Of a DNA stretch of 64,000 bases, positions 1-16,076 are shown in pieces (position 1 is the first letter of the stretch; each line of letters opens with the position of its first letter). The stretch spans positions 1 to 64,000 of the forward strand of contig CP138906.1 in assembly GCA_033977085.1 (NCBI GenBank), read 5' to 3'. The notes under the pieces are model-generated. The model worked only from the letters and a program-made list of their open reading frames with translations. It made no database searches and was not told where the DNA came from. The stretch is from Apirhabdus apintestini (GTDB taxonomy: Bacteria > Pseudomonadota > Gammaproteobacteria > Enterobacterales > Enterobacteriaceae). A program made the translations under genes and the position numbers.

Positions 1-71
1 TGCGCCTCCATCGACACGGCGCAGACGAAAGTGAAGGCCGGGCCGAAAGAGAAAACGCCTGAAAAATGGGG

Positions 72-99
72 TTGACTCTGAAAGAGGAAAGCGTAATAT
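72..99 (+). promoter_or_regulatory. rRNA operon promoter, P2-like
   Basis: A TTGACT -35 element (72-77) and a TAATAT -10 element (94-99) are separated by 16 bp and sit about 190 bp before the 16S gene. The arrangement and sequence resemble the second promoter of E. coli rrn operons. The first bases of the window resemble the sequence just downstream of an rrn P1 -10 hexamer, so P1 is probably cut off by the left edge. Confidence 0.75.
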
Positions 100-136
100 A
101 CGCCACCTCGCGACCGGGGCGAAAGCCCGGCGCAAC

Positions 137-148
137 TGCTCTTTAACA
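137..148 (+). promoter_or_regulatory. rrn leader boxA antitermination site
   Basis: TGCTCTTTAACA matches the boxA core that loads the Nus antitermination complex on rRNA transcripts. It lies in the leader between P2 and the 16S gene. The rest of the leader (149-286) is the usual processing-stem sequence; a matching strand follows the 16S end, near 1852-1868. Confidence 0.8.
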
Positions 149-286
149 ATTTATCAGACAATCTGTGTGGGCACTCGAAAGCACTGATATCAACGTCTTC
201 GGACGAAAAATGATTATCAAGTCTCAAGAGTGAACAACAGTTAATTCATTACGAACTAACAGTTTAATTCTTTGAGCATCAAACTT

Positions 287-1825
<1,539 letters not shown>

Positions 1826-1996
1826 CCTGAAGATACGGTCTTTTGCAGTGCTCACACAGATTGTCTGATGAAAGAAAAGAAGCAAGGCGTTTACGCGTTG
1901 GGCGTGAGTAAGGGCGGGATATAGCCGTTCGCTTTCTGTTAACGAAAGCTCACCCTACACGAAAATGTCACACAATGTGTGACAGACAATTTTCGT

Positions 1997-2072
1997 GTCC
2001 CCTTCGTCTAGAGGCCCAGGACACCGCCCTTTCACGGCGGTAACAGGGGTTCGAATCCCCTAGGGGACGCCA
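1997..2072 (+). tRNA. gltT: tRNA-Glu (UUC)
   Basis: A 76-nt cloverleaf in the 16S-23S spacer with encoded CCA. The anticodon stem CCGCC/GGCGG encloses a loop with TTC at 2031-2033, giving glutamate. The T arm carries the GGTTCGAATCC signature. A single tRNA-Glu spacer is the arrangement found in the E. coli rrnB, C, E and G operons, consistent with the rrnE-like position beside metA. Confidence 0.97.
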
Positions 2073-2156
2073 CTTGCTGGTTTGTGAGTGAAAGTCACCG
2101 GCCACTGTATCTCAAAGCTGATTTTGCCGTGAAGGCGGAGTCAGGTCTGAGATATT

Positions 2157-2168
2157 TGCTCTTTAACA
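2157..2168 (+). promoter_or_regulatory. boxA before 23S rRNA
   Basis: A second TGCTCTTTAACA boxA lies about 95 bp before the 23S gene, as in other enterobacterial rrn operons, where it renews Nus-dependent antitermination. Confidence 0.75.
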
Positions 2169-2262
2169 ATCCGGAACAAGCTGAAAATTGAAAATCCATA
2201 AACGGAATAACCGTTTAATGGGTCTCTCAAGCCTGCAGTCCGAAGACATCTTCGGGTTGTGA

Positions 2263-5171
<2,909 letters not shown>

Positions 5172-5268
5172 ACAACGCCGAAGGTGTTTTGAGGGGTTGA
5201 GAGTATTTTCAGTTTGTGACGGATAAGACCCGTGGCGGCGCGAGAGTGCGGCGGCGGGTGACAGAATA

Positions 5269-5388
5269 TGCCTGGCGGCGACAGCGCGGTGGTCCCACCT
5301 GACCCCATGCCGAACTCAGAAGTGAAACGCCGTAGCGCCGATGGTAGTGTGGGGCTTCCCCATGCGAGAGTAGGGAACTGCCAGGCTT
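5269..5388 (+). rRNA. rrf: 5S ribosomal RNA
   Basis: A 120-nt gene from TGCCTGGCGGC to ACTGCCAGGC, whose ends pair as helix I. It holds the conserved GACCCCATGCCGAACTCAG segment. It is the only 5S seen and closes the operon. Confidence 0.97.
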
Positions 5389-5400
5389 TTATACAGGAAG

Positions 5401-5428
5401 AACCCCGGTCATCTGGCCGGGGTTTTTT
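5401..5428 (+). terminator. rRNA operon terminator
   Basis: An intrinsic terminator: the stem arms CCCCGG (5403-5408) and CCGGGG (5417-5422) enclose an 8-nt loop and are followed by TTTTTT. It lies 12 nt after 5S. Confidence 0.9.
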
Positions 5429-6073
5429 ATGCGAAAAACAGCGCGATACCGGGCCCGGCCACATCCGGACAGGCTCACGCCGTAAGCCCCGCGGCCGGTA
5501 GCCGCACTGGCCGGTTATCACTGCGCCGGATTATGTTTATCCTGTTTATCCTGTTTATCCTGTTTGCCCTGCCGCTGACCGCGTCTGAGGGTAAAATAAT
5601 ATCTGCCCCTGACGCCTGCGGCGCCGGCCCGCCGCCGTAATGCTTTAGCCTGACGCCGTCGCAATGAGCCAGAATATCACCGCGTGTTTGCGCCGGGCGC
5701 GGCTTTGCCTGGGTAACCGCCCGCCGGCCCGCGCAGTGTTTACCGGCTGCGGACAGGCTGCGGGAGAGGCGCCCCGGGGCGGTTTCCCGCAGCGGACGCG
5801 CGGCTTTATTCTGCCGAGCCAGCGGAACGACCGCTGTCGCAGGCCCTGCGGCCTTTACTGAATGCCTGGCACCATAACGTCACGCGCCCGGCCGCGCGTC
5901 TCACATGCCATCCATCCCGTGCGGCCAGCGCAGGCAGCCCTTTTTCATAGCCCTCAGTGCAAAAGCGATGGCGTATCTCCGTATCAGCAGCAAAATGCCG
6001 CTAACCTGCCTGAAACTTTTTCACTTATCCGATCCCGCCTCGACATTTGTACTCAGGCACGCTATCTTCAGGC
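5429..6073. other. rrn-metA intergenic region, no recognisable gene
   Basis: About 645 bases of GC-rich sequence hold only short frames with no family I recognise; E. coli has yjaA and yjaB in this interval. The one item of note is a nine-base tandem repeat at 5535-5570 lying in a 35-codon frame (5533-5640). The rest may be debris of lost genes. Confidence 0.5.
5535..5570 (+). repeat. 9-bp tandem repeat, 4 units
   Basis: GTTTATCCT occurs at 5535-5543, 5544-5552 and 5553-5561, followed by a diverged unit GTTTGCCCT at 5562-5570. Because nine is a multiple of three, a frame starting at ATG 5533 reads repeated Phe-Ile-Leu and ends at 5640. The 35-residue product would look like a hydrophobic signal peptide, but no good ribosome-binding site precedes it, so coding is doubtful. 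Confidence 0.8.
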
Positions 6074-6099
6074 ATCTGGATGTCTAAACGTGTAAACGT
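6074..6099 (+). promoter_or_regulatory. MetJ operator region before metA
   Basis: The stretch ATCTGGATGTCTAAACGTG followed by TAAACGT resembles tandem eight-base met boxes (consensus AGACGTCT), and it matches my recollection of the E. coli metA upstream sequence closely. It sits 22-47 bp before the metA start, so MetJ with S-adenosylmethionine would repress the gene. Confidence 0.6.
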
Positions 6100-6120
6100 A
6101 TATAGAGAGGATGGAAGGTT

Positions 6121-7048
6121 ATGCCAATTCGGGTACCCGACGAGTTACCGGCCGTGAGTTTTTGCGTCAGGAAAATGTCTTTGTAATGACAAGCTCCCGG
6201 GCGCGCGTACAGGAAATCCGCCCTTTAAAAGTGCTCATCCTCAACCTGATGCCGAAAAAATTGAAACGGAAAACCAGTTTCTCAGGTTACTTTCCAACTC
6301 CGCTTTACAGGTCGATATCCAGCTTCTGCGTATTGACAGCCGCGAATCGCGCAATACACCCGCACAGCATCTCAACAACTTTTACTGCGATTTTGCTGAT
6401 ATCAGCGAGGAAAACTTTGATGGTCTTATCGTCACGGGCGCGCCGCTGGGGTTAGTGGAATTCAACGATATCGTCTATTGGGAGCAAATCCGACGCGTTC
6501 TTATTTGGGCGCAGGCTCATGTTACTTCAACGCTGTGCGTGTGTTGGGCGGTGCAGGCCGCGCTCAATATTTTGTATAACATTCCCCGCCAGACGCGTAG
6601 AACGAAACTTTCCGGGGTATATGAGCACCATACGACGCAGCCGCATGCTTTACTCACCCGGGGCTTCGATGACACATTTTTGGCACCCCACTCGCGTAAC
6701 GCTGATTTTCCGGCGGCGACAATCCGCGACTATACCGATCTGGAAATTTTAGCTGAAACGGTACAGGGAGATGCCTATCTGTTTGCCAGCAAAGATAAGC
6801 GCATCGCATTTGTTTCCGGGCATCCGGAATATGATGCCTCCACGCTTGCGAATGAATATTTTCGTGACAGAGAAGCCGGGCTATCCCCGGTGCTTCCTGA
6901 AAACTATTTCCCACGGGACGATCCAACGCAAACCCCGCGGGCGAGCTGGCGCAGCCACGGGCATTTGCTGTTTAGCAACTGGCTCAACTATTACGTTTAC
7001 CAGATAACGCCGTACGACCTGCGGCATATGAATCCTACGCTGGAATAG
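6121..7048 (+). pseudogene. metA: Homoserine O-succinyltransferase, frameshifted
   Basis: MetA transfers a succinyl group to homoserine, the first committed step of methionine synthesis in enterics. Starting at ATG 6121 (MPIRVPDELPAV), the frame breaks in a five-T run at 6159-6163. It resumes one frame over, then breaks again in the six-A run at 6255-6260. From 6263 to the TAA at 7048 it is open. Restoring one T and one A gives 309 residues, the E. coli length. The catalytic Cys (VCWAVQA) and the His/Glu pair (GHPEYD) are all encoded. Both lesions are single-base homopolymer losses, so recent inactivation, slippage rescue and sequence error are all possible. In E. coli aceBAK and iclR lie next; here metH follows directly. 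Confidence 0.93.
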
Positions 7049-7620
7049 CCCTGCCCGCTTGCCTGGCAATTTCAGGTGCCCGCGCGCCGGAGACTGGCAG
7101 GCCGTGATATTCAATACGCTATAGCGCAACCAAATAGCCATTAATGGCCATTCAGGCGATAAATTGCATAACTCATCCTTCGACGCGCATCGGGTACTCA
7201 GACTGAAGGGCTTTAACGGCGGTAAACTTTAACCTTTTATTAACCTGTGTCAGGATTAACGGCCAGCCGCAAAATAACGAAAAGGCCAACACGGCGGGTG
7301 TTATCAGCAATATAACAAAACAGAGAGGCGAGCGTGGGTAAAGGCGTTGAAAAACTGCGTCAGCAGATGGCTGAGCGAATTCTAATTCTGGATGGCGCCA
7401 TGGGCACGATGATCCAGAACTACCGTTTACAGGAGGCGGATTACCGCGGTGCGCGCTTTGCGGACTGGCCCTGCGATGTGAAAGGCAATAACGATCTGCT
7501 GTCTCTAACGCGCCCGGAAATTATTAGTGCCATTCATGTTACCAACGGTGCAAAACTGATCCACCCCAGCGGTTGAAAACTGATCCAGGGTTAATCTGCT
7601 CCTCTGAATACAGGGAGCTT

Positions 7621-8638
<1,018 letters not shown>

Positions 8639-8642
<4 letters not shown>

Positions 8643-9420
8643 TGGTCGAACTACAACATCAACGGCTGATGGTGCTTGCTGAACAGCCCAGCTGGACAGC
8701 CTTATCGGCGCGGCGCCGGCACTGTCGCAACAGGCAGTGGATCAGGAATGGAGCTATATGGACTTCCTGGAGCACCTGCTACATGAGGAGAAACTGGCCC
8801 GGCATCAGCGTAAACAGGCGATGTACACGCGGATGGCAGCCTTCCCGGCGGTGAAGACGTTCGAGGAATACGACTTCACCTTCGCCACCGGCGCACCTCA
8901 GAAGCAAATCCAGTCGCTGCGTTCCCTGAGCTTCATCGAACGTAACGAAAACATCGTGTTGCTGGGCCCCTCGGGCGTGGGGAAAACACATCTGGCGATA
9001 GCCATGGGCTACGAGGCAGTACGGGCGGGCATCAAGGTTCGCTTCACAACAGCAGCGGACCTGCTGTTACAGTTGTCGACTTCCCAGCGTCAGGGGCGTT
9101 ACAAAACGACACTCAATCGCGGTGTCATGGCCCCCAAACTGCTCATCATCGACGAAATAGGCTATCTGCCGTTCAGCCAGGAAGAGGCAAAGCTGTTCTT
9201 CCAGGTCATTGCCAAACGTTACGAAAAGAGCGCGATGATCCTGACCTCTAACCTGCCGTTCGGGCAGTGGGACCAGACGTTCGCGGGTGATGCAGCCCTG
9301 ACATCGGCAATGCTGGACCGGATCTTACATCACTCACACGTAGTCCAGATAAAAGGAGAGAGCTATCGACTGAAGCAGAAACGAAAGGCCGGGGTTATAG
9401 CGGAAGCTAATCCTGAGTAA
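8639..9420 (+). pseudogene. istB: IS21 helper ATPase, frameshifted near N-terminus
   Basis: IstB is the AAA+ helper that promotes IstA strand transfer. The start overlaps the ancestral istA stop by four bases. A base is missing near 8687 (GCCCAG where copies 3 and 4 have GCTCCAG), which breaks the frame at about codon 17. An open frame resumes and can restart at ATG 8737 or 8758. Walker A (GPSGVGKT) and Walker B (LLIIDEIG) are intact downstream. A product restarting at 8737 would lack only the first 33 or so residues. Confidence 0.9.
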
Positions 9421-12400
9421 GCAAGGTGGATCAATATTAGACCGTTGGTGGTGACGGTAAGTGGATCACTTTTTACCCGTTGTTGACAATTCATGATGCC
9501 TACCTGGAAGCGGGCGCTGACATCATCGAAACCAACACATTTAACTCTACGCCGATTGCGATGGCGGATTATCAAATGGAATCGCTGTCGGCTGAAATTA
9601 ACCGGGAGGCGGCCCGGCTGGCGCGTGCCTGTGCCGATATATGGAGCGCCAAAACGCCGGATAAACCGCGCTATGTGGCGGGGGTACTCGGCCCCACCAA
9701 CCGCACGGCATCGATTTCACCTGATGTTAACGATCCCGCATTCCGTAATATTACCTTTGATGGTCTGGTGGCCGCCTACCGGGAATCTACGCGCGCGCTC
9801 ATTGAAGGTGGCGCGGATCTTATCCTGATTGAAACGGTATTTGACACTCTGAATGCAAAAGCCGCGCTCTTTGCCGCGCAGACGGAGTTTGAAGCACTGG
9901 GCGTTACGCTGCCGGTCATGATTTCCGGGACCATCACCGATGCCTCAGGGCGCACCTTATCCGGCCAGACGACCGAGGCATTCTATAACTCCCTGCGCCA
10001 CGCGGACGCGCTGGCATTTGGCCTCAACTGTGCGCTTGGGCCGGATGAACTGCGTCAGTATGTCGCTGAGCTTTCACGCGTGGCATCGTGTTATGTCAGT
10101 GCGCATCCCAATGCCGGATTGCCTAACGCATTTGGCGAATATGATTTAGACGCCGATGCGATGGCCAGCCAAATCCGCGAGTGGGCGCAGGCGGGTTTTC
10201 TCAATATCGTTGGTGGATGCTGCGGTACCACACCGGCGCATATTGCCGCTATCAGCCGGGCGGTTGAAGGGCTTGCCCCGCGTCCATTGCCTGAGATCCC
10301 GGTAGCCTGCCGTCTGTCCGGGCTGGAGCCGCTGACCATTGAGCAGAATAGTTTGTTCGTGAATGTCGGTGAACGCACCAACGTGACCGGTTCGGCGAAA
10401 TTCAAGCGGCTTATTAAAGAAGAAAACTATGCCGAAGCTTTGGATGTCGCACGTCAGCAGGTAGAAAATGGCGCGCAGATTATTGATATCAATATGGATG
10501 AAGGGATGCTCGACGCCGAGGCGGCGATGGTGCGCTTCCTGAATTTAATTGCCGGCGAACCGGATATTGCGCGCGTTCCCATCATGATTGACTCTTCTAA
10601 ATGGGAGGTTATTGAGCAAGGGCTCAGGTGCATCCAGGGAAAGGCATCGTCAATTCTATTTCCATGAAAGAAGGGGTTGGGGCGTTTATCCAGCACGCAA
10701 AACTGGTGCGGCGCTACGGTGCAGCGATGGTGGTAATGGCTTTTGATGAAACGGGCCAGGCGGATACCCGCGCGCGTAAGATTGAAATTTGCCGGCGCGC
10801 CTATCACATCCTGACTCAGGAAGTAGGATTCCCACCGGAAGACATCATTTTTGATCCCAATATTTTTGCGGTCGCTACCGGCATTGAAGAACATAACAAT
10901 TATGCGCAGGATTTTATCGATGCCTGTGAAGACATTAAGCGCGAACTGCCACATGCGCTGATTTCCGGCGGCGTATCCAACGTTTCTTTTTCGTTTCGGG
11001 GTAATGACGCGGTGCGTGAAGCAATCCACGCTGTATTCCTGTATTACGCCATCCGCAGCGGGCTGGATATGGGAATCGTTAATGCCGGGCAGCTTGCTAT
11101 CTACGACGATCTCCCAACCGATCTGCGCGATGCGGTGGAAGATGTCATTCTGAATCGACGCGATGACGCCACCGAGCGCCTTCTAGAACTGGCGGAACGC
11201 TACCGCGCCAGCAAGGCCGGTGAAGACAATCAGCCTCAGCAGGCAGAGTGGCGCGGCTGGGCGGTGGATAAACGGCTGGAATATTCGCTGGTAAAAGGCA
11301 TTACCGAATTTATCAGGCAGGATACCGAGGAAGCGCGTCAACAGGCTGCAAAACCCATCGATGTTATTGAAGGCCCGTTAATGGCGGGCATGAACGTGGT
11401 CGGCGACTTATTCGGTGACGGGAAAATGTTTCTGCCGCAGGTAGTAAAATCCGCGCGCGTCATGAAGCAGGCGGTAGCGTACCCGGAACCCTATATCGAG
11501 GCAAGCCGCAGCGCCGGGCGCAGCAACGGAAAAATTGTTCTGGCGACGGTCAAAGGTGATGTCCACGACATCGGCAAAAACATCGTCGGCGTTGTATTGC
11601 AATGTAATAACTATGAAATTATCGATCTGGGCGTGATGGTGCCGTGCGATAAAATCCTTAAAACCGCGCGCGAAGTTAACGCTGATATCATCGGGCTTTC
11701 CGGGCTAATAACGCCTTCTTTGGATGAGATGGTGAACGTAGCTAAAGAAATGGAGCGTCAGGGCTTCACTTTGCCGCTGCTGATAGGCGGAGCCACGACC
11801 TCCAAAGCGCATACGGCTGTGAAAATCGAACAGCATTACAGCGCGCCAACCGTCTACGTGCAGAATGCTTCACGCACCGTCGGCGTGGTCTCCTCGCTGC
11901 TCTCGGACTCCCTGCGCCCGGCGTTTGTAGAAAAAACGCGTAAAGAGTATCACACCGTACGTACGCAGCACGCCCGGAAAAAACCGCGCACTCCGCCGGT
12001 AACGCTCGCAGCCGCGCGCCAAAACGCATTGTCTTTTGACTGGGCGAACTATACGCCGCCGGTACCGCGTCGAGCTCGGAGTTCAGGCGATTAGCGCCAG
12101 CATTGAAACGCTGCGTCACTATATTGACTGGACGCCGTTTTTCTCACCTGGTCGCTTGCCGGAAAACATCCGCGCATTCTCACCGATGACGTCGTCGGTG
12201 AAGAAGCACGCCGTCTGTTTGATGACGCCAACGCGATGTTGGATCGTTTAGATGCGCAAGGTTCGCTGACTCCGCGCGGCGTAGTCGGCCTGTTTCCGGC
12301 TAACCGGGTAGGGGATGATATTGAAATTTATCGGGATGAATCGCGCTCTGAGGTGATAGCCGTCAGTCATCATCTTCGTCAGCAAACGGAAAAATCGGGT

Positions 12401-12973
12401 TTCGCCAACTATTGCCTGGCGGATTTTGTGGCACCGAAACAAAGCGAGAAAGCTGATTATATCGGCGCTTTTGCCGTCACCGGCGGGCTGGAAGAAGACG
12501 CACTGGCCAGCGCCTGGGAAGCACAGCATGACGACTATAATAAAATAATGGTAAAAGCCGTGGCCGATCGGCTGGCAGAGGCGTTTGCGGAATACCTGCA
12601 TGCGCGAGTGCGTAAAGCGTTCTGGGGATTTGCGCCCGATGAGGCGCTCAGTAACGAGGAACTGATCCGGGAAAATTATCAGGGTATTCGCCCGGCGCCT
12701 GGCTATCCCGCTTGCCCTGAACATACGGAAAAGGGCGTAATCTGGCGGTTGCTGGAGGTTGAAAAGAATACCGGAATGTCGCTAACGGAGTCGTTCGCGA
12801 TGTGGCCGGGAGCATCGGTTGCGGGCTGGTATTTTAGTCACCCGGACAGTAAATATTTCGCCGTAGCGCAAATTCAGCGCGATCAGGTGGAAGATTATGC
12901 GAGCCGCAAAGGCATGCTTGTAGAGGACGTAGAACGCTGGCTGGCACCGAATTTGGGCTATGATGCTGAGTAA

Positions 12974-13665
12974 CGCACTAACCCGTAACGCTTGATTGCG
13001 GGTGGGCTGCTATTTTGCATTAGCGGTGAAACGCCTGCGCAGGCAGCACTTCCGCCGATGAGTGTGCCGTAGGTAAACGATTGCCGTTAATGGGGCAGCG
13101 TAAAATCTGTCTCTTGGCAGAGTCGACGCTTCTGAAAATGAGTAAACGCAAAACTATTGCTTAAAAAGGTGATGCTAAATTCCAGCGGTGGCTGTCAGAT
13201 GGCTTTGGAAAGCGGAAAGCGGAAAGCGGAAAGCGGAAAGCGGAAAGCGGAAAGCGGAAAGCGGAAAGCGGCGTTACCGTCGATGGCTCAAATCATTGTT
13301 ACCCGTGCATGCCCCAGCCGCTGCGGCTGGGGGACTTACGATAAAATCTGTTCCGGCTCCCAAAACGGGGAGATTTAGCGAGAGTGCTTATACTTAAGCC
13401 CGTTGGGATCGTTGAGCATTATCGTCTTTAGGTGCGTTCAATACGCCGATGCCGACGGTGGGCGTACCTCATACCGGCGCTGCCTGGACGCCCGGAGCGT
13501 ATGACTGAACATCCTGACAGGCAGATACCATTATCGTTTCACAGCGTGCGGCACTATCAGCCTAATGAGCGCAGAATTGAATTTTCTATCGCTGGCGCGG
13601 CGGCCAGTTGGGTAACAATCACGGTTGCTACCAGGGAAACGTAAAATAAAGATTAAGGAGAAGGT
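12974..13665. other. metH-yjbB intergenic region
   Basis: About 690 bases hold no gene I recognise. It contains the heptanucleotide tandem array at 13207-13271 and a perfect hairpin at 13312-13332 (arms CCCCAGCCG and CGGCTGGGG around CTG) without a T tract. In E. coli other genes do not lie between metH and yjbB, so this is likely decayed or inserted material. The sequence AAGGAGAAGG just before 13666 is the yjbB ribosome-binding site. Confidence 0.5.
13207..13271 (+). repeat. Heptanucleotide tandem array, nine units
   Basis: GGAAAGC is repeated nine times without error from 13207 to 13269, then GG begins a tenth unit. A seven-base period shifts frame at each unit, so all frames read the same cyclic seven-residue string (for example ESGKRKA). 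The array lies in an apparently non-coding region. Error-free repetition suggests recent slippage expansion. Confidence 0.95.
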
Positions 13666-15293
13666 GTGTTAACTCTGTTACATCTGCTATCAGCGGTGGC
13701 GATGCTGGTTTGGGGAACGCACATTGTGCGCACCGGCGTTATGCGCGTATTTGGCGCGCGTTTGCGCAGCGTGTTAAGTGGCAGCGTTGAAAAAAACCGC
13801 TCGCATTTTGCGCCGGCATTGGCGTTACCGCGCTGGTACAAAGCAGTAATGCGACGACGATGCTAGTGACATCTTTTGTCGCTCAGGATTTAGTGGCGTT
13901 AACGCCTGCGTTAGTCATCGTATTGGGAGCCGATGTCGGCACCGCGTTAATGGCGCGCGTATTAACTTTTGACCTCTCATGGGTGTCGCCGCTGCTAATT
14001 TTTATCGGCGTGATTTTTTCCTCGGGCGTAAACAGACGCGTGCCGGGCAGCTAGGGCGAGTAGGCATTGGCCTTGGGCTAATATTATTGGCGCTGGAACT
14101 GATTGTGCAAGCCGTCACGCCCATCACCCAGGCCGCCGGTGTAAAAGTCATTTTTGCCTCGCTGACCGGCGATATTATGCTGGATGCACTGATTGGGGCT
14201 ATGTTCGCCATTATCAGCTATTCCAGCCTGGCGGCGGTGCTACTGACGGCGACTTTAACGTCCACCGGAGTTATCTCTTTCGATGTGGCGCTTTGCCTGG
14301 TCATTGGCGCCAATCTTGGCTCCGGATTGCTGGCGATGTTAAACAACAGCGCAGCGAATGCCGCCGCCCGGCGCGTGGCGTTGGGCAGTCTGCTATTTAA
14401 ATTAATTGGTAGCCTGCTGGTATTACCCTTCGTGCATCTACTGGCCGGTGAAATGCGTCGGCTGGCGCTCCCGGAATCTGAGCTGGTTATCTATTTTCAC
14501 GTGTTCTATAACCTTATCCGCTGCCTTGCAATGGTGCCGTTTGCCGGCGTGATGGCGCGCTTTTGCCAGCGAATCATTCAGGAAGCGCCGGAAGTGGGAA
14601 ACCGCATGAAGCCGAAGCATCTCGACGCCAGCGCGCTGGATACGCCAGCGTTGGGGCTGGCGAACGCGGCGCGGGAGGCACTGCGTATGGGCGACGTGCT
14701 GGAGCATATGCTGGAAATCTGGAATAAGGTGATGCACGGTGAGCCGCGCCAGGCAAAAGAGTTGCGTAAGCTGGCGGACGATGTGGACGTGCTGCATACC
14801 GCAATAAAGCTCTACCTGGCGCGCATGCCGAAGGAAGATCTGGCGGAAGAGGAGTCCCGGCGCTGGGCGGAGATAATCGAAATGTCGCTTAATCTCCAGC
14901 AGGCGGCGGATATCATTGAGCGTATGGGAGGCGAAGTCGCGCATAAATCGCTGGCGGCGCGGCGCGCGTTTTCTCCGGAAGGGTTGAAAGAGTTGGATAA
15001 TCTGCTGCGGCTCTTGCTCAGTAATTTGCGTCTGGCGCTGTCGGTCTTTTTCCGGCGATGTAGCCAGCGCTCGTCGCCTGCGTCGCAGTAAACACCGCTT
15101 TCGTATTCTGGATCGGCGCTACGCGCACGCGCATGTTGACAGGTTGCATCAGCAGAACGTGCAAAGTATTGAAACCAGTTCGCTACATCTTGGGCTGCTG
15201 GGCGATATGAAGCGGTTAAATTCACTGTTTTGCGCCGTGGCTTACAGCGTGCTGGAACAGCCGAATGACGACGATGAGCGTGATGAATATTGA
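13666..15293 (+). pseudogene. yjbB: Na+/phosphate cotransporter-like protein YjbB, frameshifted
   Basis: YjbB is an inner-membrane NptA/PNaS-type phosphate exporter with a cytoplasmic PhoU-like tail. Translation starts at GTG 13666 (LTLLHLLSAVAMLVWGTH) after a strong AAGGAGAAGG site. The frame breaks at about 13807 (T run), 14014-14019 (six T) and 15047-15051 (two T missing). Corrected, the protein is about 543 residues, as in E. coli, with the repeated QSSNATTM and SYSSLAAVL transport motifs and the helical PhoU-like segment all conserved. It ends DDDERDEY at 15293. All lesions are homopolymer shortenings; no stop has arisen by substitution. Confidence 0.92.
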
Positions 15294-15546
15294 TGTTTGA
15301 ATAACAGCGCTGGCGACCAGATACCTCTCTGTAAACGGAATAGCGGGTCGCCAGCGGTTTCCCTTCATAAAAACTTTTCTGTCCGGCCAGAGATAATCCA
15401 TCCCTTGAGATTAAAACCGTTCGCCCGCTGCGCGGCAGCGCGCGAGTATCGGCCAAACGCTATTTTCGTCAGAATAGCGGCCTGCTCTTACCCCGCGCGG
15501 GCGGAAGGCCACTAAAATGTAACGGATTATCTTGCGTCGCCCGCAA

Positions 15547-15845
15547 TTACTTCGCACGGGGCTGGGGCTGGCTGAAAGATAACGGTATGCCGCGCGCGAC
15601 AGCGCACTGGGTCGCTACGGCTTTCCCCGGCCGGTATCCTGCCAGTAATGAGTCGGCTATCTTGTGCCGCACCGAAAACAGCGCGCCCGGCAGCGCCGTT
15701 AACGGTGAGAAATAGCGTTTGCCCAGCGTCGCGGCAAGCCCTGAATTTTGCATCCCGACTTTAATCGCAGGCGTTCGATGCGTGGACTCATCAAACCCAA
15801 ACAGCCGCCCGCCCCGGTAACCACCTAGCCTTGGGGTTGAGAGGA
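15547..15845 (-). pseudogene. Bile acid:sodium symporter-family C-terminal remnant
   Basis: Read leftward from about 15845, the sequence encodes FGFDESTHRTPAIKVGMQNS and then GLAATLGKRYFSPLTALPG, ALFSVRH and LLAGY. This is the conserved C-terminal part of BASS-type transporters, including the VGMQNSG motif. The frame ends at 15547. Nothing resembling the N-terminal helices was found upstream (15846-16076), and the conserved Trp and Asn after FSV are altered, so this is a decayed fragment, not a working gene. It sits between yjbB and lysC, where E. coli has pepE, rluF and yjbD. Family assignment is from remembered motifs. Confidence 0.55.
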
Positions 15846-16030
15846 AGACCTCGACCGGCTGGTATATCAGACGCTGATGGTAACCTCACTCCAGAATGGG
15901 CGGGCCTAAATATTTTGCTCTGATGTAAATCACGTCCTGCCGCAAAGCCGGGGTAACAGGGCGGTCTTTTAATACGCAGTATTTTGGTGGGGGCTTTTAT
16001 GATGCGCGGAGCGCTTATTGCCGAAGCGTA

Positions 16031-16050
16031 GCGCCCGGTTGCCCGGGCGC
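16031..16050 (-). terminator. Hairpin downstream of lysC
   Basis: A perfect eight-base stem, GCGCCCGG and CCGGGCGC around TTGC, lies 27 bases past the lysC stop. It lacks a clear T tract on the lysC strand, so it may act as a weak or factor-assisted terminator or an mRNA 3' end. Confidence 0.4.
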
Positions 16051-16076
16051 GAAGTAAAATGCGATTTCGCCAGAGG

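Noticed and set aside
13207..13271. Possible CRISPR array
   Set aside because: Units are 7 bp with no spacers; this is a simple tandem repeat. No repeat-spacer pattern was seen anywhere in the window.
14812..15456. A 214-codon minus-strand frame over the end of yjbB
   Set aside because: It is antisense to a clearly conserved protein and shows no domain of its own.
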